Source: Paenibacillus sp. TCA20 | Lineage (GTDB): Bacteria; Bacillota; Bacilli; Paenibacillales; Paenibacillaceae | Length of the DNA: 64,000 nucleotides | Direction: 5' to 3' | NCBI RefSeq assembly: GCF_000732325.1 | Contig: NZ_BBIW01000013.1 | Span: 93,646 to 157,645 of the forward strand | Notes under the pieces: model-generated | What the model was told of the DNA's origin: nothing | What the model saw: only the letters and a program-made list of their open reading frames with translations | The model's database searches: none | Shown: positions 27,641 through 35,666 of the stretch, piece after piece | Layout: every line of letters starts with the position of its first letter | Numbering within the stretch: the stretch's first letter is position 1 | Made by a program: the position numbers and the translations under genes

Positions 27641-29995
27641 TTGAAAAAAAGAGGGAAGATCAAAACGAGTCAGAATGCAGCCAAACATCGTTTTGGGATA
27701 GACCCCGATACGAGTGAGCTTGCACTGCTGGACCGGTTAAATGCAGAGAGGGAGAGAGCCAAGGCCAGGCAGCAGAGTAAATTAAAAGCTGAGGCTGAGT
27801 CCACCGTCGTAGAAGAACCTGCCTCCAAAGAGATGGCTTCTATTGCCAGTGCGGTAATTGTACCCGAGCCTGTTCAAGAAGAGGAAACAGCCCAGGCAGC
27901 CCCTATCGCCCAGGCATCACCCATTACTACGTCAGATCAAACGCTGCAGCAGGAGACAGAGCTTAGCCCGGTAATGAATATAATACAAAATACGCCACAC
28001 AGTCACAGCCAGCTGATCACTGCGAAGAAAGAGCTGCTGGCAGAGAAACAGATGCCGGGAGGAGAAGCTTTTATCTACACGGAGGATATTAGCGAGCATG
28101 CCGTAACAGGTACACAGCTGGCTCCGTATGCCATCAACAGCGGACATATTAAACGGGGGGCTATAGGCAGCGAAGCTCTTCAGGAGTATGCGGTTACTGC
28201 CATTCATATTGCGGACCGGGCTATTGTGTCCTCCAAGCTGGCCGAAGCTTCTGTACTTGATGAGCACTTGGTCAATGGAGCGATTTCGGGAGAGAAGGTA
28301 AAGGACGCGTCGATAACAGGCGGCAAGATCAAGGACGGCAGCATCACTTCCAGAAAATTAAGTGACCAGAGTATCGATGCAGACAAGATCGCGGATGGAT
28401 CCATCGGTACACGGCACCTCGCCAATCTGATCATTTCCAGTGAAATGCTTCAGGAGGAATCCATTACACAGGAGAAGATTGCAGGTAGCGCAATAGGAAC
28501 AAGACAGCTGGGGAATGGAGCCGTTCATAATTCCAAGCTGGCCGATGATGCCGTAACCTCACGCAAGATAAGAGATGGAGCTGTAACCTCTGGAAAAATC
28601 GAGGATCGTGCCGTTCTTGCACAGCACGTGGTTCAGGGAGGCATAACCTCTGAGCATCTTGCGGAGGGAGCTGTTGGCAAGCAGCACTTGTCTGCGAAGA
28701 TTATTGATGCCGATCTGCTAGCTGAAGGGGCAGTCGGAGAAGCACATATTAAAAAGCAAGCGATAACCGGGATGCATATAGCGGAAGAGAGCATTGGTGC
28801 GAAGCAGATTCTGAAAGGGGCCATCGGCAAAGAGCAAATTGGACAGTCCGAAATCTTGGGTCATCACCTGGCGGATGGGATTATAAGCACCACGAAGCTA
28901 AGTGATCAATCCGTGGGCACGGCCCAGCTAGTTGAGCAGGCCGTGACTTCTTCCAAGATTGCGGACCAGAGCATTCTCGCAGCCAAAATTGCAGACCAGG
29001 CCGTGCATACGAGACATATTGCAGGGGGAGCAGTAGGCTCTGCTCATCTGTCCGCAGGTTCTATCTATGCTTGGCATTTGACCAAGGAGGCCATTGAGTC
29101 AGCACACATCGGTAACAGTACGATTCAAGCACAGCATTTGGGACCTGAATCTGTCATCAGCACAGCGATCTCACCACGCAGTATTCAGCACCTGCACTTG
29201 AGTGATAACGCCGTGAATACGAAGAATCTGCAAATCTCATCCGTTACTACGGATAAGCTTGCCGACAAGAGTGTAACTGAATCTAAGCTGGCAACAGGGT
29301 CGGTAGATAGTGGAATTATTGCAGACAATGCGGTTCGCAGTGAGCATCTGGCAGAGAAGTCTATTCAGAATATTCATTTGACGCCCGGCAGTGTCGGCAG
29401 AGAGGTCATTCAAGAGCAGGCCATTCATACGGGGCATATTGCTGCCGATTCCATCGACAGCATTCATCTGAAGAAAGGCTCGATCCTCTCCGCTGCAATA
29501 GCAGACAACAGCATTAACACCAGGCATCTTGCTCAGGCAAGTATAACCGATCAGCTGATTAAAAATGGGGCCGTGCTTCCGCAGCATCTGTCAGACTATG
29601 CGGTTACGTCGCTCAAGCTGTCGCCCGAAAGTGTCTCGACCGATAAGCTGGCCAATCTGGCCGTGACCGGAGCGAAGCTCGCGGACAGCAGTGTAACCGC
29701 AACGAAGCTAGCAGCGCACAGTGTGCTGAACGGACACATATATCCAGGATCCATCACTCATGAGTCGATCCAGGCGAATGCGATTACGTCTGACAAAATT
29801 GCCCCCCAATCCATTCTTGATACTCATCTTGCGAATGAATCCGTGTTCGGCAAGCATGTGGCAGAGCGGAGCATCCAGGGGTATCATCTCAAGAAAAGCG
29901 CCATTACAGCCGAGCATCTGGCCAGTGATCTGCGACAAGGTAATGGATTCTTGATGAGACGATCACAGGACGCAAGCTTGCCCGTGCGAGTATAG
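27641..29995 (+). CDS. Decapeptide-repeat solenoid protein, N-terminal part (frameshifted)
   Basis: The first 784 codons of a large surface-type protein. TTG start with AAAGGAGCG upstream. Residues 1-55 are basic and charged; 56-150 are low-complexity (Glu, Ala, Pro, Gln). From residue 151 the chain is an unbroken ten-residue repeat of the type [AS][IV]xxxx[LI]xxx, e.g. SITSRKLSDQ and SIDADKIADG, with the hydrophobic residue at every tenth position from 160 to 760. The pattern resembles phage tail-fibre and bacterial surface beta-solenoids. The final 20 residues are out of register: the gene continues in the -1 frame at about 29944-29961. No signal peptide, as expected for a protein made in the mother cell and put on the spore. 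Function inferred: filament or spore-surface structure. Paenibacillus relatives of this kind are, from memory, called WIAG-tail proteins. Confidence 0.82.
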   Translation: MKKRGKIKTSQNAAKHRFGIDPDTSELALLDRLNAERERAKARQQSKLKAEAESTVVEEPASKEMASIASAVIVPEPVQEEETAQAAPIAQASPITTSDQTLQQETELSPVMNIIQNTPHSHSQLITAKKELLAEKQMPGGEAFIYTEDISEHAVTGTQLAPYAINSGHIKRGAIGSEALQEYAVTAIHIADRAIVSSKLAEASVLDEHLVNGAISGEKVKDASITGGKIKDGSITSRKLSDQSIDADKIADGSIGTRHLANLIISSEMLQEESITQEKIAGSAIGTRQLGNGAVHNSKLADDAVTSRKIRDGAVTSGKIEDRAVLAQHVVQGGITSEHLAEGAVGKQHLSAKIIDADLLAEGAVGEAHIKKQAITGMHIAEESIGAKQILKGAIGKEQIGQSEILGHHLADGIISTTKLSDQSVGTAQLVEQAVTSSKIADQSILAAKIADQAVHTRHIAGGAVGSAHLSAGSIYAWHLTKEAIESAHIGNSTIQAQHLGPESVISTAISPRSIQHLHLSDNAVNTKNLQISSVTTDKLADKSVTESKLATGSVDSGIIADNAVRSEHLAEKSIQNIHLTPGSVGREVIQEQAIHTGHIAADSIDSIHLKKGSILSAAIADNSINTRHLAQASITDQLIKNGAVLPQHLSDYAVTSLKLSPESVSTDKLANLAVTGAKLADSSVTATKLAAHSVLNGHIYPGSITHESIQANAITSDKIAPQSILDTHLANESVFGKHVAERSIQGYHLKKSAITAEHLASDLRQGNGFLMRRSQDASLPVRV

Positions 29996-30735
29996 GCGAG
30001 GTTCATCTGATGAACGCTTCCATTAATGAGGATGCACTTCAGGAGCAGATTATCGACCGCCATCATATAAAGGCAGCTGCCATATCCACGGAGCATTTAG
30101 AGCATAGCAGTATTCAAGGCTTGCATATTGTAGAAGCTGCGATCGGTTCAGGGCATGTTCAGGACAGTGCTATTCGCGAGCATCACCTGGCTCCAGGTTC
30201 GATCTCTTCCTACCATATTCAGCCTGGAACGATTGAAAGAGAACATATTCAGGCGCTGTCCATCACATCTGGACTTATTGAAGAAGGTGCAATCGGCAGT
30301 GCCCATCTTGCCAGTGAAGCGGTTCAGTCCATGCATCTTACGCCGGGTCTGATTCAGCATGAGCACTATGGTATATCCTCCATCTCATGGGAGCATCTGA
30401 TGCCATTATCCATTAATGGTTCACATCTGCAGGCTGAGATCATTGGCTCCAATCATTTGCAGCAGTCGTCCATTCAATCCAGACATATATTTGAAGGTGC
30501 CATTCTTCCTTACCATATTCGGCTTCGCAGCATCAGCGGTGCTCATATCGAGGAGGGGGCAATAGGTGCCGAGCTGATTCGAGATAAGAGCATCACAGGC
30601 GATAAGCTGGCTGAAGAGAGCCTTCCGGCTACAGTTCTTGCATCACGATCGATTACAGGCGAGCAGCTGGCGGAACGAGTGATTGAAGGTCAGCATGTTG
30701 CAAAAGGAGCACTGTGTCCGGAGCACTTGAGCTTT
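28091..30735 (+). repeat. 30-bp-periodic coding repeat array (about 88 decapeptides)
   Basis: The coding sequence repeats with a 30-base period over about 2.6 kb. Individual units differ at the DNA level, so this is an old, diverged array rather than recent tandem duplication. Consensus product: [AS][IV]-x4-[LIV]-x3. The register is exact on both sides of the frameshift, except for one missing base. Confidence 0.88.
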
Positions 30736-31020
30736 ACTCCGGTACGTTCGGCATCGAAGCAGCCGGTTACACAGCAGTTTGGGCAGTATATTATTGCTTT
30801 TGAAGAGGAAGAAGCAGCTGAGCAAGAAGTGGTAGTCTCCTTAGAGGAAGAGTTTGAATCCGCAGGCTATGTATTCGTCGCCATGTGCAATACGACAGAC
30901 TTCCAAGTCAGTGTGATTGAGCAGCGTAAAGATTCCGTATTGCTCAAAATTAGACGTTTGAGCGGGGACAGCAGTGATTACGGCACTGTATCTTGGATAG
31001 CTCTTGGCACCCAGCCGTAA
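30010..31020 (+). CDS. Decapeptide-repeat solenoid protein, C-terminal part with WIALG tail
   Basis: Continuation of the preceding gene in the -1 frame (336 codons from the first ATG; the open frame reaches back to 29944). Residues 1-242 carry 24 more decapeptides, with a hydrophobic residue at each tenth position (10 to 240). Residues 250-336 form a separate globular tail: an acidic segment (AFEEEEAAEQE), then predicted strands ending DYGTVSWIALGTQP. By analogy with BclA-type and phage-fibre proteins this could be a trimerisation or capping domain. The ATG at 30010 has only a poor GGCGAGG upstream, so separate translation is doubtful. A terminator follows 17 bases after the stop. Confidence 0.8.
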   Translation: MNASINEDALQEQIIDRHHIKAAAISTEHLEHSSIQGLHIVEAAIGSGHVQDSAIREHHLAPGSISSYHIQPGTIEREHIQALSITSGLIEEGAIGSAHLASEAVQSMHLTPGLIQHEHYGISSISWEHLMPLSINGSHLQAEIIGSNHLQQSSIQSRHIFEGAILPYHIRLRSISGAHIEEGAIGAELIRDKSITGDKLAEESLPATVLASRSITGEQLAERVIEGQHVAKGALCPEHLSFTPVRSASKQPVTQQFGQYIIAFEEEEAAEQEVVVSLEEEFESAGYVFVAMCNTTDFQVSVIEQRKDSVLLKIRRLSGDSSDYGTVSWIALGTQP

Positions 31021-31036
31021 TCCCATTTCAGTTAAT

Positions 31037-31087
31037 AAGCAGTGCAATCCCTGAACGCGTGTCAGCGGGAGAGCACTGCTTGTTTTT
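31037..31087 (+). terminator. Terminator of the repeat-protein gene
   Basis: AAGCAGTGC (31037-31045) pairs with GCACTGCTT (31073-31081), then TGTTTTTA. An inner CTGA/TCAG pair extends the hairpin. Confidence 0.85.
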
Positions 31088-31151
31088 ATATACTCGTGAG
31101 GATCCAGTGAAGACAGCAAGGACAGAAGCCGTTGCTCTCCTCATCTGAGTG

Positions 31152-31160
31152 CATATGCTA
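31152..31160 (+). promoter_or_regulatory. Candidate sigma-K -10 upstream of first glycosyltransferase
   Basis: CATATGCTA, a full match to CATAnnnTA and identical to the -10 at 38065, in the same TGCATATGCTAT context. No AC at the proper -35 distance. Confidence 0.38.
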
Positions 31161-31219
31161 TACGTGAATACTCCTTGATAGAAGCAATGCCTGACAAGAA
31201 GGTAGAAGGAGGACATACG

Positions 31220-32215
31220 GTGGGAGATAACAATCGAAAAATGAAGCGAAGCTCAAAAGCTCCCAGCCGGTCCGGTAGCCAGAAACGGGTGCTTGACAAG
31301 GGAGGCCATATACAGCAAACCGGAAAAATAAAGCCGCTGAAGAAGCGTCGATTAACCAAACGAACGATTAAAAATCGCCGGACAACATCCCGAAATTCGG
31401 TCGAATCAGCTCAGCTGATCGCTGAGCAATCAGATCGTAATCACCTGAAACCTGAGGGACAGGAATCTGTCATTCATGAGCCAGTAGTCTCTGTCATAAT
31501 TCCTGCAATGAATGAAGAAGCATTGATTGCCCGCGTCATTCGGGAAGCAAAGAGAATCCATTCTTCCACGGAAGTGATCGTTGTTGTCAATGGTTCTACG
31601 GATCAGACAGAAGCGAGAGCCATAGCAGCAGGAGCTCGTATTATCACTTACTCAGAAGCTCTCGGTCATGATGTCGGAAGGCAAATCGGTGCCGATGCAG
31701 CTGCAGGGCAGGTGCTGCTCTTCATTGATGGGGATATGCTGATCCCTGCTCAGGAATTGAAGCCCTTTGTTAATGCTGTATTGTCCGGAATCGATATTGC
31801 ATTGAACGATTATAATGGCCCCGTTCGTACAGTGCCGGTTCATCCGGTCGTGGAAGCAAAGCACGCACTGAATACCATGCTCGGTCGATCGGATTTGAAG
31901 GGAGCCTCCATGACGGCCGTGCCGCATGCGATCAGCAGAACTGCATTTGAAATGCTCAAGGAAGGGGCATTACAGATACCTCCGTTAGCTCAGTCCATGG
32001 CGATCAAGCAGGGACTTCTCGTCAAAGCCGTCCATCGCGTGCCTGTTGGGAGATTAAATCCGCTAAGAAGAAAGGATCAACATAACCAAGACCTATTGAC
32101 CGGCATTGTTCTAAGAGATCATGAAGAAGCTGTTCGCTGGCTAACGCTGCATCAAGGAAGCCGCGGCGGATTTACGGATCTCCACAGGGCAAGGCACTTG
32201 GTAAGAGCGAGGTGA
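31220..32215 (+). CDS. Family 2 glycosyltransferase with basic N-terminus
   Basis: A 331-residue GT-A fold transferase. Residues 1-65 are strongly basic (for example KPLKKRRLTKRTIKNRR) and precede the catalytic domain, which starts at VSVIIPAMNEEALI. The donor-binding DxD-type motif is FIDGDML. An unusual GHDVGRQIGADAA block lies before it and recurs in the next gene. No membrane span. The GTG start at 31220 follows AGAAGGAGG at seven bases; the open frame extends 15 codons further up without a ribosome binding site. First gene of a six-gene unit (31220-37043). Predicted to add a sugar to a spore-surface acceptor. Confidence 0.85.
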   Translation: MGDNNRKMKRSSKAPSRSGSQKRVLDKGGHIQQTGKIKPLKKRRLTKRTIKNRRTTSRNSVESAQLIAEQSDRNHLKPEGQESVIHEPVVSVIIPAMNEEALIARVIREAKRIHSSTEVIVVVNGSTDQTEARAIAAGARIITYSEALGHDVGRQIGADAAAGQVLLFIDGDMLIPAQELKPFVNAVLSGIDIALNDYNGPVRTVPVHPVVEAKHALNTMLGRSDLKGASMTAVPHAISRTAFEMLKEGALQIPPLAQSMAIKQGLLVKAVHRVPVGRLNPLRRKDQHNQDLLTGIVLRDHEEAVRWLTLHQGSRGGFTDLHRARHLVRAR

Positions 32216-32225
32216 GCAGAACCGG

Positions 32226-33101
32226 ATGGGGACGAGAAGGATGGCTGTACGAATGAAGAGTTCGCGCGGGCTGAAGAAGCCGGAGAGCAGGAAGTCAAAA
32301 TCACCAGGCAAAAAGAGGAAGTTGTCTGCTTCAGCACCATTACATTTAACCTTGCAGAATTCAGCTTCTGCCGTCGTTTCTGCATCGGATGAGGCCGGAA
32401 CTCTCGGAGGAGTGCTGAAGGAGCTGAGTCGTCTTCCCCTGCAGGAAATCGTGGTTGTGTTAAATGGATGCAGAGACAACAGTTATGAGATCGCTCGAAA
32501 GTTTCCGGCTGTTACTATTGTGCATGAACCGGACCGAGTAGGGCACGATGTCGGACGCGCAATCGGAGCAGAGCTTACGACTTCTGATATGGTCCTGTTT
32601 ACGGACGGAGACATCGTGATTAAGGCGGAGCGATTGGCCCCGTTTCTGTCGGCCGTCGATCGAGGCGTGGATATGGCGTTGAATAACTTAACCTCCTATA
32701 TTCCTGCATTTCCAGATCAGGATGACGTCACACGAATGAAGACCTACTTAAATTCGGTGCTCGATCGGAGGGATCTTGCGGCAAATTCGCTTGTCGCAGT
32801 ACCTCATGCCTTATCCAGCCGCTGTATCAGTGAGGTTGGGTATCAGAGTCTGATGGTGCCTCCCGTGGCACAGATGCTGGCTTGTACAAAAGGAATGAAG
32901 GTAGAGGCAGTCAGCAAAGTGAATGTGATAAAGGGCAATCGTCTTAGAAAAGACAATACGGGCAAGGGCAACGATGTGGAGCGCATGATTATTGGTGACC
33001 ATATTGAAGCGTTGTCGCAATGTCTTCAAGCCCGCACAGGGATGGGAGAGCCTTCTCCTCAATATAGAGCGGCCGTCGCCAGTTGGAGAAATGCGCCATG
33101 A
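32226..33101 (+). CDS. Family 2 glycosyltransferase paralogue with basic N-terminus
   Basis: A 291-residue paralogue of the preceding protein. The first 40 residues are basic (RMKSSRGLKKPESRKSKSP). The GT-A domain shows HDVGRAIGAEL and the DxD-like FTDGDIVI, plus the shared VAVPHALS block. The normal opening strand (VSVIIPxxNE) is altered to ASAVVSASDEAGTL, which suggests a changed nucleotide site or donor. It starts 10 bases after the previous stop (GAGGTGAG ribosome binding site inside the previous gene's end) and overlaps the next start by four bases. Confidence 0.82.
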   Translation: MGTRRMAVRMKSSRGLKKPESRKSKSPGKKRKLSASAPLHLTLQNSASAVVSASDEAGTLGGVLKELSRLPLQEIVVVLNGCRDNSYEIARKFPAVTIVHEPDRVGHDVGRAIGAELTTSDMVLFTDGDIVIKAERLAPFLSAVDRGVDMALNNLTSYIPAFPDQDDVTRMKTYLNSVLDRRDLAANSLVAVPHALSSRCISEVGYQSLMVPPVAQMLACTKGMKVEAVSKVNVIKGNRLRKDNTGKGNDVERMIIGDHIEALSQCLQARTGMGEPSPQYRAAVASWRNAP

Positions 33102-33844
33102 ATATCCAGGAGATAACCAGCATTATTATACCTTCCTACAATGGTCTTGAATTGCTGCGAAGCTGCATTGATTCGATACGAAAATGGACAGAGGAACCCT
33201 ACGAAATCATTGTCGTAGATAATCGTTCTACGGATGGAACCTACGAGTACTGCGTATCTGAGCGTCTTAGAGTGATCTCTCTTCCGGAGAATCGGGGATT
33301 TCCAAAGGCATGCAACAGCGGCTTGCGTATCGCCAGGGGAAGCAGCCTGCTGCTGCTAAATAATGATGTGACCGTGACGCGAAATTGGCTGGTTCAGCTT
33401 AAGCAGGGGCTGTTCAGTGATCCTGCTGTCGGTATCACAGGTCCAGTCACAAACTATGCAAGCGGCATACAACAGGTGGAGATCCCATTTGACTCCAAAG
33501 CCCAGTTCTTAGATATTGCAGCAGAGCATAATGAACATGATCCTTCACGCTGGGTAGAGGTTCCTCGAATCGTTGGACTGTGCTTCTTGTTCAAGCGGGA
33601 ATTGCTGGAGAAGATCGGTTATTTGGATGAACGGTTCAGCCCGGGTCATTATGAGGACGATGACTACTGCTACAGGGCTAGGCTTGCCGGATACAGGCTG
33701 CTTGTCTGTGGAGATACACTTGTGCACCATGAGGGCAGTGCGAGTTTTCGAAAATCAGGTGAGGACAGCCTGAGCCAGCTAGTGAAGCGGAATCATCAGC
33801 TGTTTATGGATAAATGGCAAGTGGATCCACTTCAATTTATATAG
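33098..33844 (+). CDS. Family 2 glycosyltransferase (rhamnosyltransferase-like)
   Basis: A 248-residue GT2 enzyme: TSIIIPSYNGLELLRSCIDS, VVDNRSTDGT, the LLLLNNDVTV donor-metal motif and the acceptor-side GHYEDDDYCYRARLAG block. These match WbbL/rhamnosyltransferase-like GT2 proteins. I placed the start at the ATG of an ATGA overlap with the preceding gene, since the alternative five codons earlier has no ribosome binding site. It lacks the basic tail of its neighbours. Closest relative in the window is the catalytic domain at 35667. Confidence 0.88.
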   Translation: MNIQEITSIIIPSYNGLELLRSCIDSIRKWTEEPYEIIVVDNRSTDGTYEYCVSERLRVISLPENRGFPKACNSGLRIARGSSLLLLNNDVTVTRNWLVQLKQGLFSDPAVGITGPVTNYASGIQQVEIPFDSKAQFLDIAAEHNEHDPSRWVEVPRIVGLCFLFKRELLEKIGYLDERFSPGHYEDDDYCYRARLAGYRLLVCGDTLVHHEGSASFRKSGEDSLSQLVKRNHQLFMDKWQVDPLQFI

Positions 33845-33858
33845 AAGGGGGAATGAAA

Positions 33859-34590
33859 TTGAAAGGGATAATTCTTGCAGGAGGCAAGGGTACGCGTCTT
33901 CATCCTTTGACTCAGCTGCTGAGCAAGCATCTGCTCCCTGTGGGCAAGTACCCGATGATTGTATATGGAATTGAAACACTGCGCAAAGCAGGGATTACAG
34001 ACATTATGCTTATTATTAGCAAGCAGTCTGCTGGGCTCTATACCGATTTTCTCGGGAGCGGAGCCGGGTATGGGGTGAGTCTGACCTATCGGATTCAAGA
34101 AGAAGCAGGTGGAATTGCAGAGGCGCTGGATTTAGCCAAGGGGTTTATTTTACCGCAGGAGAAGTTTGCTGTTCTGCTTGGAGATAATCTGTTTGCAGAT
34201 GATCTTGCTCCCTTTGTCACCGCATTTAAGCAACAGAAGCTGGGAACAGCCAGAGTGCTGCTGAAGGAAGTCGATGATCCAAGAAGATATGGGGTACCTG
34301 TATTTGATCCCGAGCATAGCGAGCTTATTTCATATATTGAAGAGAAGCCGGAGCATCCAGAGACAAATTACAGCGTAACTGGGTTTTATCTATATGATGC
34401 GGATGTATTCCATATTATTTCAGGCATATCTCCCTCTGCCCGGGGAGAGCTCGAAATTACGGATGTGAACAATGCCTATGCCAGAGCGAAAGGCTTGGAG
34501 TACGATATTCTCTCCGGTTATTGGAGTGATGCCGGGACATTCGAATCTCTTCAGGATGCAGCCATTCAGATGAAGAAGATCTTACCCTAA
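33859..34590 (+). CDS. Sugar nucleotidyltransferase (RmlA-like)
   Basis: A 243-residue nucleotidyltransferase of the glucose-1-phosphate thymidylyltransferase type, which activates a sugar phosphate to an NDP-sugar. It carries GIILAGGKGTRLHPLT (nucleotide loop), KYPMIVY, LLGDNLFADD (metal aspartate), EEKPEHPETNYSVTGFYLYD and the final YWSDAGTFESL. Length is shorter than classic RmlA (about 290) and nearer to YtdA/SpsI-like spore proteins. TTG at 33859 is eight bases after AGAAGGGGG; the ATG two codons earlier is too close to it. No RmlB/C/D set is adjacent. Confidence 0.9.
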   Translation: MKGIILAGGKGTRLHPLTQLLSKHLLPVGKYPMIVYGIETLRKAGITDIMLIISKQSAGLYTDFLGSGAGYGVSLTYRIQEEAGGIAEALDLAKGFILPQEKFAVLLGDNLFADDLAPFVTAFKQQKLGTARVLLKEVDDPRRYGVPVFDPEHSELISYIEEKPEHPETNYSVTGFYLYDADVFHIISGISPSARGELEITDVNNAYARAKGLEYDILSGYWSDAGTFESLQDAAIQMKKILP

Positions 34591-34603
34591 GGGAGCAATC
34601 CAT

Positions 34604-35635
34604 ATGGAGCGAAGCAGGAAGCTGGATCATGTCGGGCTGGCAGTCATTCACGCCGCGAAGAAGAGACGGCAGAGGTCTTCCGTCAAGAATAAGGCTTCTG
34701 CCAGAAAAAAGGGATCCAAATTAAAGCCGGCCATGAGGAAAAAAACCAATGCTAAGAGGCACAAACATCCGCGTCAACCGCAGGCTCCGCTCCCGCTTGA
34801 TCATGAGGGTCCGCTTCAGAAGGCTTATGCCGCAGGGTATAAAGAGGGAATGTACCACGGTGGGGAGGCAATTGTAGAGCGGCTCATTCCAAGCGGAAGA
34901 ATACTGCCGGGAATTACAGCCGAAGCTCTCATTCAGTCAGGTCTCATGCAGCATCAAGCCGAGATGCTTGAGATTACAGACAGTAAACAGGTAGCGGATG
35001 AGATTCGGTCGGCGCTGGATGAACGCCGGTCTTTTTCGCTTGTACGGCTGGGAGACGGCGAGCTGCTGACCCTAGCTTATGGGACGGTAATCTCCAGCAC
35101 AGAAGCCCATGAGTTAGGGGCATTTCTACCTTATGCAGGGGTGCCTTTACCTGATGCTTCTGTTCAGAGTCTCCTGCTGGACTCCATCATGAAGGCGGAT
35201 TATGTGGGGGTTCCCATGTCCAGGCGGCCCGAATTCCAGATGCTGCTGTTTGCCGTAAGCCGGCATTACGGCTGGAGCTTAACGCAGAATCGGCTGACCT
35301 CCTCACTCATTAATTACCAGCTGCATCATCATGGCCTGCTACTGCCAATCCTTGCTGAGCAGCGTGTCCTTCTTATCGGAAACAGAGCAGCAGAAACAGC
35401 GGATTTGATGAGGAAGCAGGGTGTAAATGTTACTGGCAGTGTCAGCCCGGTGCGTGGATTTGAAGATATCGAGCGGGTGTTAGAGGAGTGCCGCAGGTAT
35501 GAATTTGATATTTGTTTAATCGCTGCTGGAGTTCCTGCGGTTGTTCTTTGTCAGCGCATAGCGAGTGAAGATAAAAAAGTCGCCATTGATATCGGTCATC
35601 TAGCGGATCAAATGATACAGGAGAGTCAGCAGTGA
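34604..35635 (+). CDS. GT-D fold (DUF1792-type) glycosyltransferase with basic tail and GYxxG tag
   Basis: A 343-residue protein in three parts. Residues 1-60 are extremely basic. Residues 74-90 hold the tag AYAAGYKEGMYHGGEAI, recurring in four other proteins of the locus. From about 120 onward lies a domain with RRSFSLVRLGDGELLTLAYG, resembling the GT-D fold (DUF1792), whose RxGDGE block binds the nucleotide sugar. The C-terminal half has a Rossmann-like strand pattern (RVLLIGNRAAETADLM). AAGGGAG precedes the ATG. Acceptor and donor unknown. Confidence 0.78.
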   Translation: MERSRKLDHVGLAVIHAAKKRRQRSSVKNKASARKKGSKLKPAMRKKTNAKRHKHPRQPQAPLPLDHEGPLQKAYAAGYKEGMYHGGEAIVERLIPSGRILPGITAEALIQSGLMQHQAEMLEITDSKQVADEIRSALDERRSFSLVRLGDGELLTLAYGTVISSTEAHELGAFLPYAGVPLPDASVQSLLLDSIMKADYVGVPMSRRPEFQMLLFAVSRHYGWSLTQNRLTSSLINYQLHHHGLLLPILAEQRVLLIGNRAAETADLMRKQGVNVTGSVSPVRGFEDIERVLEECRRYEFDICLIAAGVPAVVLCQRIASEDKKVAIDIGHLADQMIQESQQ

Positions 35636-35666
35636 TGCAGCTGTTCTTGAAGGAGGTAAGACAAGG

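Noticed and set aside
29741..30010. Two separate genes for the repeat protein
   Set aside because: Exact continuation of the ten-residue register minus one base, and a poor ribosome binding site at 30010, favour one broken gene.
28091..30735. CRISPR or microsatellite array
   Set aside because: The 30-base period is caused by a protein repeat; DNA units differ widely and there are no spacer/repeat boundaries.
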